A stretch of DNA of 64,000 nucleotides from Flavobacterium hibernum. Its GTDB lineage: Bacteria > Bacteroidota > Bacteroidia > Flavobacteriales > Flavobacteriaceae. A program made the position numbers and the translations under genes. Below are positions 26,649 through 36,584 of this stretch, in pieces. Below the pieces are notes generated by a model. The model did not search any database and was not told where the DNA came from. It worked only from the letters and a program-made list of their open reading frames with translations. Positions within the stretch are counted from its first letter, which is position 1. Each line of letters opens with the position of its first letter. Where the stretch lies: NCBI RefSeq assembly GCF_000832125.1, contig NZ_JPRK01000002.1, forward strand, positions 124,001-188,000, read 5' to 3'.

Positions 26649-27527
26649 CTACGCGTTATAAATTTGTGCCAATTCGTTCTGAAGTTCAGTTGGCGTTTCT
26701 TTAAGTTTTGCTCTAACAAATTTGTTAAGTGCTGATGGAGAGCTAAATCCCAAATCAAAGGCAATTTCTTTATGAGAGAGATCAGAAAACAATAACTGTC
26801 TTTTAATTTCGATAAGAATTCTGTTATGTATGGCGTTGATGGCCGTTTCGCTGCAATGTTTTTTTGTTATTTCATTTAGTTTTTTACTGGTTACATTGAG
26901 TTTTTCAGCATAATATTGAACCGTACGTTCTTTTTTGAACTGTTCGTTAAGTAATTTTTTAAAATCAATATAAAGATGTTGATTTGTTTTTTGATGCATT
27001 ACAGGATGCTGTCCGTGAACAGATTCAATAAGTCCGAGCAAAAATATTTTAATGTAAAAGCGAGCTTGTTCTTTTTTAACTAGGCTGGGATTATTATAAA
27101 TATTTTGAATATTCTTTATAAGCACATTGCTTTGCTCAAATTCTTCAACTGGAAGAGCTGTACAATTTAGATTTGAAGAAAGGTTTACATTATAGGCACT
27201 TAATTCATTTTTTAAAATATCAGAACAAAATAAAACTTCTTCAAATAAAATAATTTTACCTGTCAAATCTTGAGTTTGATTAGTAAAAGAATGAATTTGT
27301 TCTGGAAAAATAATAGAAATTTTTCCCGTTTTAAGATGATGAACTTTCTCTTCAATTTGTATATCAATTTTTCCCGTTTCAACAATTACAATGCAAAAAT
27401 GATCTTTTTTATGAGGATTAGAGTAAGCTTCTATGTGTATGTTGTCTAAATCAAAAACACGGAATGACAAATTTTTATCTTCTGCTTTTTGAATATTTTT
27501 CTTGATTTCCAGTCTTTTTAGATTCAT
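26649..27527 (-). CDS. AraC family transcriptional regulator
   Basis: A 292-residue protein with an N-terminal cupin-type effector domain (about 20-130; VETGKIDIQIEEKVHHL, FPEQIHSF) and a C-terminal AraC DNA-binding domain (about 190-285; VQYYAEKLNVTSKKLNEITKKH, shown in part, then LGFSSPSALNKFVRAKL). It lies directly upstream of the iron alcohol dehydrogenase gene in the same direction. The likely job is inducible control of that gene, with a ligand such as an alcohol, aldehyde or precursor; this is inferred from position. Confidence 0.9.
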   Translation of the reverse strand: MNLKRLEIKKNIQKAEDKNLSFRVFDLDNIHIEAYSNPHKKDHFCIVIVETGKIDIQIEEKVHHLKTGKISIIFPEQIHSFTNQTQDLTGKIILFEEVLFCSDILKNELSAYNVNLSSNLNCTALPVEEFEQSNVLIKNIQNIYNNPSLVKKEQARFYIKIFLLGLIESVHGQHPVMHQKTNQHLYIDFKKLLNEQFKKERTVQYYAEKLNVTSKKLNEITKKHCSETAINAIHNRILIEIKRQLLFSDLSHKEIAFDLGFSSPSALNKFVRAKLKETPTELQNELAQIYNA

Positions 27528-27795
27528 CTAATAATTTTCTGTTTCGAATATTGGAGGTGTATAAATTTTCTAAGTCAAATTTCAAACTTAAAGATGTATA
27601 AGTTTATTTTTTGATAATCGAGGAACTGGCAAATTTATCAAAAAATTAAACTTGAATGAATCGAATTAAAATTTAATTTTTATTCATGATAATAGACTTA
27701 TTAAACAAGTTGTCTTTTTTTTGGAAATTGCTCTTGTAAATTATGTCACACACGTAGGTTTTTATTAAAAGAAATTCTGTTGCGTGTAATTATTG

Positions 27796-27833
27796 TTAAC
27801 CCATAGTCCAGAGGCTTTAGGACTATGTGTTAA
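27796..27833. terminator. Hairpin in gap 27528-27876
   Basis: 14-bp arms TTAACCCATAGTCC and GGACTATGTGTTAA match with one mismatch, followed on plus by a T8 run. It lies just after the single-domain response regulator on the minus strand. The rest of this 349-bp gap is AT-rich and shows no gene. Confidence 0.5.
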
Positions 27834-27876
27834 AATGTTTTTTTTCTAATTATACACAACGTTTAAAGGGATTTTT

Positions 27877-28233
27877 TTATAGATAATTTTCTATCAGTTG
27901 CTTTAATTCACTGAATACAAATGTTTTTTTTAAGAAATGTTTTACTCCTAAAATGCCGCCCATTTTTCTATCTTTAGGTTCTATTTTAGCCGAAAGAAAT
28001 ATGACTGGTATATACGAATATTCAGAAGCTATATGTTCTTCCATAAAGCCGTAACCATCAAGTTTTGGCATCATTATATCACAAAGAATAACATCGGGTT
28101 TAAATTCTTTGACCTTTTCTAATCCGTCTCTACCATCTTCTGCTTCGCATATTTTGTGTCCCACAAAAGAAAGCAACTCGCAAATTGTAATTCTTAATGT
28201 TTCCTCATCATCAATAATTAATATTTTGGCCAT
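27877..28233 (-). CDS. Single-domain response regulator
   Basis: A 118-residue CheY-like receiver without an output domain. The acidic pocket is D8-D9, the phospho-acceptor D52 (ILCDIMMP), the switch region FLSAK and the conserved lysine in FLKKTF, where the usual Pro after Lys is Thr. Such proteins pass phosphate between kinases and Hpt domains or act by protein contact. It is encoded alone on the minus strand, upstream of the receiver-AraC gene's terminator, and faces a 728-bp gene-free stretch. Possible partners in the window are the PAS kinase at 29836 and the Hpt-bearing kinase at 8440. Confidence 0.9.
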   Translation of the reverse strand: MAKILIIDDEETLRITICELLSFVGHKICEAEDGRDGLEKVKEFKPDVILCDIMMPKLDGYGFMEEHIASEYSYIPVIFLSAKIEPKDRKMGGILGVKHFLKKTFVFSELKQLIENYL

Positions 28234-28901
28234 ATTCCGTTTATTTTTTCTTTGGTAATTTTAGTGTTATACAAACTTTTAAATTAAATACGAGGAACAA
28301 TATCTTTTGGATGTTTATGGAATAATCCTAATAATCAAAAACAAATCCTTCGAATAAATTACGAAGACATATTTTGCTACTGTATTAATAAATTTAAATA
28401 TTGTTTATAAAGCTTTGGAGTACAAGCGGAATACTAATTAACTGCATTAAACAACAAACTAAAGCCTAAGAATAAATACTAAACTTTGACTTAGTGCTAC
28501 GTAAACTTAGATTAATTATTTAAAAAAACAAAAGAAAAAGTTAAAATATTACATTTAAATTGTAATAATTATATCACAAATTTTTATTTTAGCATTAACA
28601 CCTAAATTGTTAAATTAATACGACTCGTAATAATGGAATAGATGAGGTTAATAAGCGTATAAGTGTTTAAAATAGTAAAGTTTCGTGATTTTTAAAACTA
28701 AACTGGATTTGACCCCAAATGTATTAAAATCGTAAATTAAATAGGTGTTTTAGTATCGTTTTTTATAGATTTAAATAGAGATAAGTTAAAATTTTATTTT
28801 TTTATACAATCAAATTATTTTAAAGTTAGAATTAACGAACATCAATTCCCATTAATATTTTGGTGGTTAAATAGCTTTATCTTAATATTTTTAAAAAAAA
28901 A
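28234..28901. other. Gene-free AT-rich stretch
   Basis: No plausible ORF on either strand. The sequence is very AT-rich with only weak palindromes, for example ATTACATTTAAATTGTAAT near 28548-28566, which could be an operator. It holds the promoter and leader of the single-domain response regulator. No RNA gene was recognised. Confidence 0.4.
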
Positions 28902-28902
28902 T

Positions 28903-28930
28903 GCCGTCACAATTCATATTTTGAGACGGC
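28903..28930 (-). terminator. Terminator of receiver-AraC gene
   Basis: Stem GCCGTC/GACGGC with the minus-strand U-run supplied by the A9 run at 28892-28900, placed 31 bp after the stop codon of the gene at 28962. Confidence 0.7.
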
Positions 28931-28961
28931 TACTTCTATAAAAGAAAAATTAGAAAATGTT

Positions 28962-29732
28962 TTAATTATTCTCTGTATCAATAGATTTTATGAAATCTCT
29001 GGGAGTCATTTTGTGATATAATTTAAAACTGGTTGAAAAATAAGAGAACGAACTAAATCCGGTTTCGTCAACGATGTATTTGATATTTCTTTCACCAGAA
29101 TGAATTAGTTTAACAGCATAATCTAATCTAAATTCTCTTATGTACTGGCTGGCATTTTTGGTAGTTAATTTTCGTACTCTTTTATCAAGAGTTGATTTAC
29201 TAATGGCCAGATCTCTTGAAAGTTCATTCATATCGATGTGAGATTTTATTTTTTGTATTAAAATTTCATTTAATGAAGTAATAAAATCTTTTTCGGATAA
29301 CTTAATAGTGATTTTAGAAAATGGATCAGGAGTGAACTTTTTTTCAATATTGTTTTTAAGAAAAATTAAGTTATTTATTTTATAGATTAGTTCTTGTGTC
29401 TTAAAGGGTTTTATGATAAAATCTGTAACACCATTTTTTAGTTGTTTAAATTTTAAATCGTCATCGATATTGGCAGTAATCATAATAAAGGGAATGATGT
29501 GAAATTTAGTATTTCTGCGAATTTTAAAGAATAATTCTTCGCCATTAAGAACGGGCATTACCATATCGCAAATGATGATATCAGGAATATTTTTTTTTAA
29601 ATTTTGAAGGCCTTCAGTACTGTCTTTGAAATATTTTACATCGAAATTATTTAGTTGTAATATCTCTGATAAAGTGTTTCCAATTTCTACATCGTCTTCA
29701 ATTATAGTTATTTTGGTTTTTTGTTTAATCAT
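28962..29732 (-). CDS. Response regulator with AraC-type DNA-binding domain
   Basis: A 256-residue transcriptional response regulator. The receiver domain (about 6-125) has the D13-D14 pocket, acceptor D56 (ICDMVMP), MITAN and the FIIKPF lysine. The AraC HTH domain (about 150-250) includes MNELSRDLAISKSTLDKRVR and the second helix-turn-helix IKYIVDETGFSSFSYFSTSF. It resembles the C-terminal half of a Bacteroidota hybrid two-component system split off as a separate protein. It is divergent from the PAS kinase at 29836 across a 103-bp shared promoter region, a likely cognate pair. Confidence 0.92.
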   Translation of the reverse strand: MIKQKTKITIIEDDVEIGNTLSEILQLNNFDVKYFKDSTEGLQNLKKNIPDIIICDMVMPVLNGEELFFKIRRNTKFHIIPFIMITANIDDDLKFKQLKNGVTDFIIKPFKTQELIYKINNLIFLKNNIEKKFTPDPFSKITIKLSEKDFITSLNEILIQKIKSHIDMNELSRDLAISKSTLDKRVRKLTTKNASQYIREFRLDYAVKLIHSGERNIKYIVDETGFSSFSYFSTSFKLYHKMTPRDFIKSIDTENN

Positions 29733-29835
29733 TGGATGAATTTATTTTAAATCATTACGGTTATTTTTTAGATTATGAGTATTATTTTGAATAAAAAGCA
29801 CAAAATGTAATACTTTTAGTGTCTTATTTGAAAAA

Positions 29836-31851
29836 ATGATAATAAAGATGGAAAAACTACTGTCGTATGTTTCTAAAATCAATAATCATCTATTGCAATA
29901 CTCCTCAATAGATGATGCTTTAAATTCGTGTATTAGAGATATTGGTCTAGAGCATAACATCGACAGATGTTACATCCTAAAAAATAAAAATAATAACGAG
30001 TTGTTAGGTTTAGATTATGCTTACGAATGGTGTAATAATGGAATTAAACCTTATATAAACCATTTTGGTGTAAACAAAAGTCTCAATAATGCTTTTTTAT
30101 CTATTAATAGTATACTCTACAAAGATAAATTAAGGTTTGGGTTGGGTAAAGATATCGATAATAAGTTATTAAAAAAGATTTTGGAGATTAGGACTGTGAA
30201 ATCTTATTTTTTTCTGCCTATTTTTTCGGACAATATATTCTGGGGATGGATTGGACTTGAGGATTGTAAAAGTGAGCGTGTATGGGGAGAAAGAGAAATT
30301 TTTGTATTGCAATCTATTACAAAAAGCCTTGGAATTCGTTTTAGTCAAAATACTGCTATATCAAAACTAGAGAGAACTATAGAGAAATTTAACTTTTTCA
30401 TGTCAAGTTCAAATCAGGCAATGTGGGAATTTGATATTGAAACTGAAAAAACGAATTTTAGTTTAAATTGGTATGGAATATTAGGCTACACTAATGAAGA
30501 GATTAACAATATTCCTGATTTTTGGACTAAGATTTTTTCTCCAGATGATAAGAAACAGATTAGGAATGATTTTAGAGATTTTACGGCTGGAAAATTGGAC
30601 AAGTTTGAAGGTAATACGAGGATTATTCATAAAGATGGACATTATATTTCTGCTAAATATTCAGGATTATTAAAATTAAATAAGAAAGGAATACCAAAGA
30701 AAGTTATTGGAACTTATATGGACATCAGTGAACTAGTGGAAAAAGAGAAACAATTATCATTGTCTGAAGCAAAATTTAGATTTATTGCCGAAAATACTAC
30801 AGACCTAATTTGCCAGCATTCAAAAGGAGGAGATTTATTATATGTTTCCAGTTTATCAAATGATATAATAGGTTATGATTTTGAAGAATTGATTAATAAA
30901 TGTCCTTGGGACTTTATACACAAAAGAGACTTAAGCAATATTAAAAAATACTATCATTCGATTGTTAAAAATCAACAAATTGAAACAATAACATTTCGGT
31001 TTAGAAAATTTGATGGAACTTACATATGGCTAGAAACCACAACAAAAGTCATGTTAGACTCTGAAAAGAAAATCATAGGATTTCAAACCTCGAGCAGAGA
31101 TATAACCAAACGCATTAGAGCTGATAAAGAAATGAAAGCTGCATTTTTAAAAGAAAGAAAGTTTAATGAATTAAAATCTAATTTTGTTTCTATCGCTTCA
31201 CATCAATTTAGAACGCCACTTACTGTTATTTACTCTAATGCAGAACTTCTGGAAATGAAAATAAATAGTTTCCAAAGAGACTCCAATGAATGTAAAGTCA
31301 TTATTTCGAGAATAAAAAATGAAGTTGAGAGAATGACTGAACTTATGAATAATATTTTAGTTTTTGGAAAGCAGGAAGCTAAAAAAATTGAAAAAGTGAT
31401 TCAGCCTATAGATCTCAATGAGTTTATTGATACATTAACCAAAACCTATTTTAATAAGGATGGCGGAGCAAAGATCAGAGTAACAAAGAAAGGATTTAAA
31501 AAAGTATTTTTTACTGATGAGTCACTAATTGTTCATATACTTACAAATGTCATTAATAATGCATTTAAGTATTCTGTTGGTAAACCAGATCCTGAGCTTA
31601 TTATTATTTATTTAGAAAATAACATTGAAATACAGGTTATTGATTATGGTTTGGGAGTACCAAAAAAAGATATTCCATACTTATTTACTTCATTTTTTCG
31701 AGCTTCCAATACCAACTCAATCATTGGTTCTGGATTAGGCTTAGTTATCGTGAAACAATTTACCGAATTTTTAAACGGAACAGTGGAATTAAAAACCAAA
31801 GAAAATTTTGGAACAACAATTAAATTGACATTTCCTTATGAACACCAATAA
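29836..31851 (+). CDS. GAF-PAS-PAS sensor histidine kinase
   Basis: A 671-residue cytosolic kinase. A GAF-like domain covers about 10-175, one PAS domain about 185-300 (with WEFDIETEKTNFS), and a second PAS with PAC about 310-430 (FQTSSRDITKRIRA). The DHp region has SIASHQFRTPL with acceptor H456. The ATPase has NVINNAFKYS, VIDYGLGVPKKD and GSGLGLVIVKQ. No membrane segment, so it senses an internal signal. The start at 29836 gives MIIKMEKLL; ATG at 29848 is an alternative. Its 3' end overlaps the next receiver gene by 14 bp, indicating translational coupling. Confidence 0.93.
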   Translation: MIIKMEKLLSYVSKINNHLLQYSSIDDALNSCIRDIGLEHNIDRCYILKNKNNNELLGLDYAYEWCNNGIKPYINHFGVNKSLNNAFLSINSILYKDKLRFGLGKDIDNKLLKKILEIRTVKSYFFLPIFSDNIFWGWIGLEDCKSERVWGEREIFVLQSITKSLGIRFSQNTAISKLERTIEKFNFFMSSSNQAMWEFDIETEKTNFSLNWYGILGYTNEEINNIPDFWTKIFSPDDKKQIRNDFRDFTAGKLDKFEGNTRIIHKDGHYISAKYSGLLKLNKKGIPKKVIGTYMDISELVEKEKQLSLSEAKFRFIAENTTDLICQHSKGGDLLYVSSLSNDIIGYDFEELINKCPWDFIHKRDLSNIKKYYHSIVKNQQIETITFRFRKFDGTYIWLETTTKVMLDSEKKIIGFQTSSRDITKRIRADKEMKAAFLKERKFNELKSNFVSIASHQFRTPLTVIYSNAELLEMKINSFQRDSNECKVIISRIKNEVERMTELMNNILVFGKQEAKKIEKVIQPIDLNEFIDTLTKTYFNKDGGAKIRVTKKGFKKVFFTDESLIVHILTNVINNAFKYSVGKPDPELIIIYLENNIEIQVIDYGLGVPKKDIPYLFTSFFRASNTNSIIGSGLGLVIVKQFTEFLNGTVELKTKENFGTTIKLTFPYEHQ

Positions 31852-32272
31852 AATTTTATTTGTTGACGACGAACCAAATGTTAGAGAAACCATAAAGGAA
31901 CTTCTGGTCTTTAAAAGTTATGATGTAAGAACTGCAGCTAATGGGCAGGAGGCTTTAGATATTTTAGAATATTGGATGCCGGATTTAATTATTTGCGACA
32001 TGGTTATGCCGGTTATGAATGGCAGCGAATTGCATGAAAATATTAAAAAAAATAAATATTTAAGTACGATTCCGTTTATCTTTTTATCGGCTAAAAACGA
32101 AGTTGAATTAATACGTAAATGTCTGCAAGACGGAGCTGATGATTTTTTAACTAAACCGTTTAAATTTAATGAATTAATACTTGTGGTTACTGCAAGACTG
32201 GAACGCTTTGAAAAAAATAAAAATGCACAGAATAATTTACAAAGCTGTAAAAAAAAAGACTTTCTCAATTGA
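31838..32272 (+). CDS. Single-domain response regulator, coupled to PAS kinase
   Basis: A 144-residue receiver protein with pocket D10-D11, acceptor D54 (ICDMVMP), switch FLSAK and FLTKPF lysine, followed by a short basic tail with no output domain. The ATG lies inside the last codons of the PAS kinase gene, so the pair are co-translated and probably cognate. Very similar receiver wording (ICDMVMP) occurs in the divergent receiver-AraC protein, consistent with duplication inside this block. Confidence 0.92.
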   Translation: MNTNKILFVDDEPNVRETIKELLVFKSYDVRTAANGQEALDILEYWMPDLIICDMVMPVMNGSELHENIKKNKYLSTIPFIFLSAKNEVELIRKCLQDGADDFLTKPFKFNELILVVTARLERFEKNKNAQNNLQSCKKKDFLN

Positions 32273-32677
32273 ATAATTGTTCCTTCTAATATAAGGCAGA
32301 ACGGAGTTTAATAAATAACAAATTGTAGTGCTTGATAGTCAATTAAAGACATGGTTTAGATTTTATTAAACGTTAGTTGAAAACATCAAAATGTAAAAAG
32401 TGAATTCTTTTTAATACTTAAAAAAATACTTTTAATTCTATGAGAATAGGAATAAGGTATTTTTTTTTTGCTTGTTTTTCTTCAAAATAGAATACTAAAA
32501 TAAAGATGTTTTTGACTCCCATTTATTGTTAGCAGATTTTTTTAGTTTATTATTTTAATTCAATGCTATTTTTTTTTAAACAGTCCGTATAATTTTAGTT
32601 TTTAAGATGCTGATTTTATTTATTTGTTACTGTAAATAAGCTATTTAAAATTATACTATTATCAAATAAATTAAATT
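32273..32677. other. Gene-free AT-rich gap
   Basis: 405 bp with long A and T tracts and no plausible ORF. No clear terminator hairpin or RNA was recognised. It contains the promoter region of the XRE regulator. Confidence 0.4.
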
Positions 32678-33022
32678 ATGAACAAAATTGTTTCTCACAA
32701 TATCAGAACCATTAGAGAGATGAAAAATTTAACCAGAGACTTTGTAGCTGGCGAATTGGAAATGACTTATAGTGGATATGGTAAAATTGAAAGAGGTGAA
32801 ATTGATATAACAATTTCGAAAATATCAAGACTTGCAGATATTTTTGGAATTTCAATTTCTGATTTATTGTTTTTTGACGTATCGTATTTTTTTAATAACG
32901 ATGCAGAAGAAAAAATTGATGACCAATTAAGAATTGGCAGCAATTCTGATATAAAAACCTTGAGAATTTCAAGGAGTAGACTTATGGATTTTCAGGATAA
33001 AAAATTAAAAAACAGAGTGTAA
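32678..33022 (+). CDS. XRE/HTH_3 family transcriptional regulator
   Basis: A 114-residue protein with a Cro/C1-type helix-turn-helix at about 5-65: NIRTIREMKNLTRDFVAGEL, then MTYSGYGKIERGEIDITISK, then DIFGISISDLL. The C-terminal 45 residues are charged and probably disordered or a small dimerisation tail. There is no toxin partner next to it, so a simple regulatory role is more likely than an antitoxin. It sits between the two-component block and the capsule cluster and is a candidate capsule regulator by position only. Confidence 0.85.
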   Translation: MNKIVSHNIRTIREMKNLTRDFVAGELEMTYSGYGKIERGEIDITISKISRLADIFGISISDLLFFDVSYFFNNDAEEKIDDQLRIGSNSDIKTLRISRSRLMDFQDKKLKNRV

Positions 33023-33046
33023 CTAATAAGTTATAAATCTAAAGAG

Positions 33047-33077
33047 AACCGCTAATGAAAAATAAGGCGGTTTTTTT
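33047..33077 (+). terminator. Terminator of XRE gene
   Basis: Stem AACCGC/GCGGTT followed by a T7 run, 24 bp after the XRE stop codon. Confidence 0.75.
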
Positions 33078-33096
33078 GTTATTGATAAAGAAAGTG

Positions 33097-33128
33097 AAAG
33101 AGACTGCTTAGTATTGAGCAGTCTCTTT
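33097..33128. terminator. Terminator of ugd
   Basis: Perfect 12-bp arms AAAGAGACTGCT and AGCAGTCTCTTT with an 8-base loop. It lies 17 bp after the minus-strand ugd stop and is followed on plus by a T-run, so it may insulate both directions. Confidence 0.8.
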
Positions 33129-33145
33129 TTTGTATTTTAGGTGGT

Positions 33146-34537
33146 TTAAGAACCAATTCCTTGATAAACAAAACCTATTTTTTGCAGTTCTATTTTGTTC
33201 AGTATATTTCTTCCGTCGAAAATAAAAGCAGGTTTTTGCATTGCGTCATAAATTCTCTTCCAGTCATAGTCGATAAATTCTTCCCATTCTGTAAGTATTG
33301 CGATAGCATGAGCATCTTGGCAGGCTTCATAAGGATCTTCGAATGATTTTACACTTTTGGCATTTTCTACTGAAGATCTGGTTTCTAAATAATCCAAATC
33401 TGCTAAAATTTTCTTTTCATTTACTTTAGGATCATAAACGCATATTGTTGCCTGTTCATTTACTAAATCATCTGCGGTATAAATTGCTGCTGATTCTCGA
33501 GTATCATTAGTATCTTTTTTAAATGCCCAACCCAAAAATGCAATTTTTTTACTTGCAACCGTGTTATAAAGCGTCTTTACAATCTTGTCAGCAAATCTCT
33601 TTTTCTGATGATCATTCATTATAATTACTTGTTCCCAATAATCAGCAGTTTCGTTTAGTCCGTAGGATTTAGCAATGTAAACCAAGTTTAAAATATCCTT
33701 TTTAAAACAAGATCCGCCAAAGCCTACAGATGCCTTAAGAAATTTTGGACCAATTCTGCTGTCCATTCCTATAGCACGAGCCACTTCATTAATGTCTGCT
33801 CCAGTTTTTTCGCAAAGTTCAGACAAAGCATTAATAGATGAAATTCTTTGAGCCAAGAAAGCATTCGCCGTCAATTTAGACAACTCAGACGACCATACAT
33901 TTGTGGTTAATATTTTATCCTGAGGTACCCAATTTGCATAAATATCCACCAAAGATTGTATTGCTTTTTGTCCTTCAGGAGTTTCGTCGCCACCAATTAA
34001 TATTCGATCAGGATTTAGTAAATCAGTAATAGCAGTTCCTTCGGCTAGAAATTCAGGATTAGATAAAATTTGAAATTGCACTCCATTACCAGTATTGTCA
34101 AGAATACTCTTGATAGCTTCGGCAGTTCTAACAGGAAGTGTAGATTTTTCTACCACAATTTTATTGTCTTTTGAAACTTTTGCAATTTGTCTGGCACATA
34201 GTTCAATGTACTTTAAATCAGCAGCCATACCTTTTCCTTTTCCGTAGGTTTTAGTAGGCGTGTTTACAGAAATGAATATAATCTGAGCTTCTTCAATTGC
34301 TTTGTCTACCGCAGTAGAAAAAAACAAGTTTTTACCTCTTGTTTCTGCTACAATTTCGCTCAAACCAGGTTCGAAAATTGGAATGTTATCTGTGTTTTCG
34401 TCATTCCAGGCATCAATTCGCTCTTGATTTAAATCGACAACTGTAATTGTAAGATGCGGACATTTTTGTGCTATAACTGCCATAGTAGGTCCGCCGACAT
34501 ATCCAGCTCCAATGCAGCATATTTTAGTGATTTCCAT
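33146..34537 (-). CDS. ugd: UDP-glucose 6-dehydrogenase
   Basis: Oxidises UDP-glucose to UDP-glucuronate with two NAD+ (EC 1.1.1.22), a precursor for acidic capsule sugars. The N-terminal NAD site reads [13 protein letters not shown]. The catalytic Cys is C277 in [10 protein letters not shown], with the substrate region [17 protein letters not shown] upstream and the C-terminal UDP-binding domain [16 protein letters not shown]. At 463 residues it is of the eukaryote-like length class, which is also common in Bacteroidota. It faces away from the main capsule operon across a 529-bp intergenic region. Confidence 0.95.
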   Translation of the reverse strand: MEITKICCIGAGYVGGPTMAVIAQKCPHLTITVVDLNQERIDAWNDENTDNIPIFEPGLSEIVAETRGKNLFFSTAVDKAIEEAQIIFISVNTPTKTYGKGKGMAADLKYIELCARQIAKVSKDNKIVVEKSTLPVRTAEAIKSILDNTGNGVQFQILSNPEFLAEGTAITDLLNPDRILIGGDETPEGQKAIQSLVDIYANWVPQDKILTTNVWSSELSKLTANAFLAQRISSINALSELCEKTGADINEVARAIGMDSRIGPKFLKASVGFGGSCFKKDILNLVYIAKSYGLNETADYWEQVIIMNDHQKKRFADKIVKTLYNTVASKKIAFLGWAFKKDTNDTRESAAIYTADDLVNEQATICVYDPKVNEKKILADLDYLETRSSVENAKSVKSFEDPYEACQDAHAIAILTEWEEFIDYDWKRIYDAMQKPAFIFDGRNILNKIELQKIGFVYQGIGS

Positions 34538-35066
34538 TTTATCTGTTTTATCGTTTTTATATTATTATGAAAGAATGTTCCTTAGGATTTAGTTCGAGCT
34601 ATTTTCTTAATATGAAGTAGTTTTTTTTTGATATACAGCTTTTTACAGCAGTATTTGTGTAAGAATCAATTGTTTTAGTTTCTTATTTGTATGAGGATGA
34701 TTACCCACTGGTTTAAAGCAGATAAAATTAATTTTTACCATACTTTTTCGCATCCTTTTTAGAGTTATATGTTCCAAAATTAGGTTTTATTGTCTTTTGC
34801 AGTTTCTATGTTCACTTTGCGTTTGTTGTAATTTTACTCTTGTAGATTTCTTTTTTTGATTCTATATGAGCACGAAATGTTGTGATTAATATCATACTAT
34901 AATTAAAGGGCTTCCATAAGTAGTTAGTAGTTATAATTTTTTTTTGGATAGCTAAAATGTAACTATCTACGGGGAACCCTTTTTCAATTTTGAAATTTTA
35001 CTTGTTTCTGCTCCCTTTTTAAGTCTAAACAAAAACAGCTTTTTTGATATTTAATCTAAATCAATT
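34538..35066. other. Divergent control region of capsule cluster
   Basis: 529 bp with no plausible ORF, between ugd (minus) and the first plus-strand capsule gene. It must hold promoters for both. It is AT-rich with several long T-tracts. No NusG-type UpxY gene, JUMPstart-like motif or attenuator was recognised, in contrast to many Bacteroides capsule loci. Confidence 0.4.
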
Positions 35067-35495
35067 ATGAAAACAGGAATAACATTTAGTGCTTTTGACT
35101 TGCTGCATGCAGGCCACATTAAAATGCTGGAAGAAGCAAAATCAAATTGTGATTATCTAATAGTTGGACTACAAACTGATCCAACTCTTGATCGTCCTGA
35201 AAAAAACAAACCAAGTCAATCTGTTGTTGAGCGTTATATCCAACTTAAGGGATGCAAATTTGTAGATGAAATTGTTCCCTATGCAACAGAACAGGACTTA
35301 AAGGATATTCTACAGTCTTTTCAAATTGATACACGTTTTTTGGGAGATGAATATAAAGAGAAAGACTTTACCGGAAGATCTTATTGTGAAGAGAAAGGGA
35401 TAGAACTTTATTATAATACAAGAGATCATCGTTTTTCTAGTAGTGGTCTTCGAAGAGAAGTTTTTCAAATGGAACTTTTAAACGAAAATAAATGA
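35067..35495 (+). CDS. Cytidylyltransferase-like nucleotidyltransferase
   Basis: A 142-residue protein of the HIGH-motif nucleotidyltransferase superfamily. The GITFSAFDLLHAGHIKML segment carries the HAGH phosphate-binding motif, and FSSSGLRREV corresponds to the (I/S)SSTxxR signature. It resembles glycerol-3-phosphate cytidylyltransferase (TagD) and sugar-phosphate adenylyltransferases; the exact substrate is uncertain. Its stop overlaps the manC start (ATGA), so the two are translationally coupled as the head of the capsule operon. It may make a CDP-activated polyol or sugar substituent. Confidence 0.8.
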   Translation: MKTGITFSAFDLLHAGHIKMLEEAKSNCDYLIVGLQTDPTLDRPEKNKPSQSVVERYIQLKGCKFVDEIVPYATEQDLKDILQSFQIDTRFLGDEYKEKDFTGRSYCEEKGIELYYNTRDHRFSSSGLRREVFQMELLNENK

Positions 35496-36496
35496 TTGTC
35501 AGCAACAATATAGTTCATGTCGTATTAACCGGCGGTGTTGGCAGTAGGTTATGGCCTCTTTCGCGCAAGACGAAACCAAAGCAATATCTTGATTTGTTTG
35601 ACGGTCAGTCATTGTTAGAGATGACTATTGCCAGAAATAAAAGCATAGCTGATAGATTATTGATTGTTGGTAATGTAGAAAATTATGCTTTGAGCTGTAA
35701 AGTAATGGAAAAATTCTCTGTTGATCACTCGCATATTATTGAGGCGTCACCTAGAAATACTGCCGCTGCAATTGCTTTTGCTGCTTTTCAGTCTAAAGAA
35801 GATGATATTTTAATCGTTACACCCTCAGATCATATTATTAGCGGTGAAGAAGATTATATGACATCCTTAAAACAGGCTATCGCCATTGCAAAAAATGATT
35901 ATTTGGTCACTTTTGGTATTAAGCCTTCAAAACCTGAAACCGGATATGGATATATTGAATTCGAGGGAGATAATGTTTTGGCTTTTCATGAAAAACCAAG
36001 TTTGGATAAAGCATCAGAATTTTTGAGACAAGGAAACTTTTATTGGAACAGCGGTCTTTTTTGCTTTAAGGCAGGAATATTTCTAGAGGAACTTCAAAAA
36101 CAAGAACCAGAAGTCTACAATAGAGCCAAAACGGCTTGGGAATCTAATGATTCTGGTTTGCTGGATTATGATTTGTCTATGAAGATTCCGTCGATTAGTA
36201 TAGATTATGCCGTGATGGAGCGCAGTTCTAATATAAAAGTTGTTGCCTCACAGTTTGGCTGGTCAGATTTGGGTTCGTTTGAATCTGTTTATGATTATTT
36301 AGTCGAGAAAGGTCATCATGCCGATGCTAACGGAAATATTCTAATAGGATCAGCCATTCACACTTCATTTATTGGTGTCGAAAACTGCCTTTTGGTTCAT
36401 ACGCCAGATGCATTTTTAGTCGTAAAAAAGGAAAACTCACAAGAGGTAAAACAAGTTTATCAAGAATTAGAAGCTGTTAATTCTCCATTGTTGTAA
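35492..36496 (+). CDS. manC: Mannose-1-phosphate guanylyltransferase
   Basis: Makes GDP-mannose from mannose-1-phosphate and GTP (EC 2.7.7.13). The N-terminal GGVGSRLWPLSRKTKPKQYL is the pyrophosphorylase signature, with FHEKP and FYWNSGLF marking the sugar-nucleotide site. At 334 residues it is the short single-domain form lacking the phosphomannose isomerase domain of ManC/AlgA bifunctional enzymes. It supplies Gmd and Fcl downstream (GDP-fucose) and possibly mannosyltransferases. Confidence 0.92.
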   Translation: MIVSNNIVHVVLTGGVGSRLWPLSRKTKPKQYLDLFDGQSLLEMTIARNKSIADRLLIVGNVENYALSCKVMEKFSVDHSHIIEASPRNTAAAIAFAAFQSKEDDILIVTPSDHIISGEEDYMTSLKQAIAIAKNDYLVTFGIKPSKPETGYGYIEFEGDNVLAFHEKPSLDKASEFLRQGNFYWNSGLFCFKAGIFLEELQKQEPEVYNRAKTAWESNDSGLLDYDLSMKIPSISIDYAVMERSSNIKVVASQFGWSDLGSFESVYDYLVEKGHHADANGNILIGSAIHTSFIGVENCLLVHTPDAFLVVKKENSQEVKQVYQELEAVNSPLL

Positions 36497-36584
36497 ACGC
36501 AGAAAGTTTAGAAAAGATAGTTTTTGATAGTAAACTTTAGAAAAAACAAAAGATAATACCAAATTCATTACAATATTAGAAATT

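Noticed and set aside
32678..33022. Antitoxin of a toxin-antitoxin pair.
   Set aside because: There is no small partner gene next to it and the protein looks like a simple XRE regulator.
34538..35066. Phase-variable invertible promoter as in Bacteroides capsule loci.
   Set aside because: No inverted repeats flanking a promoter segment and no invertase gene were seen.
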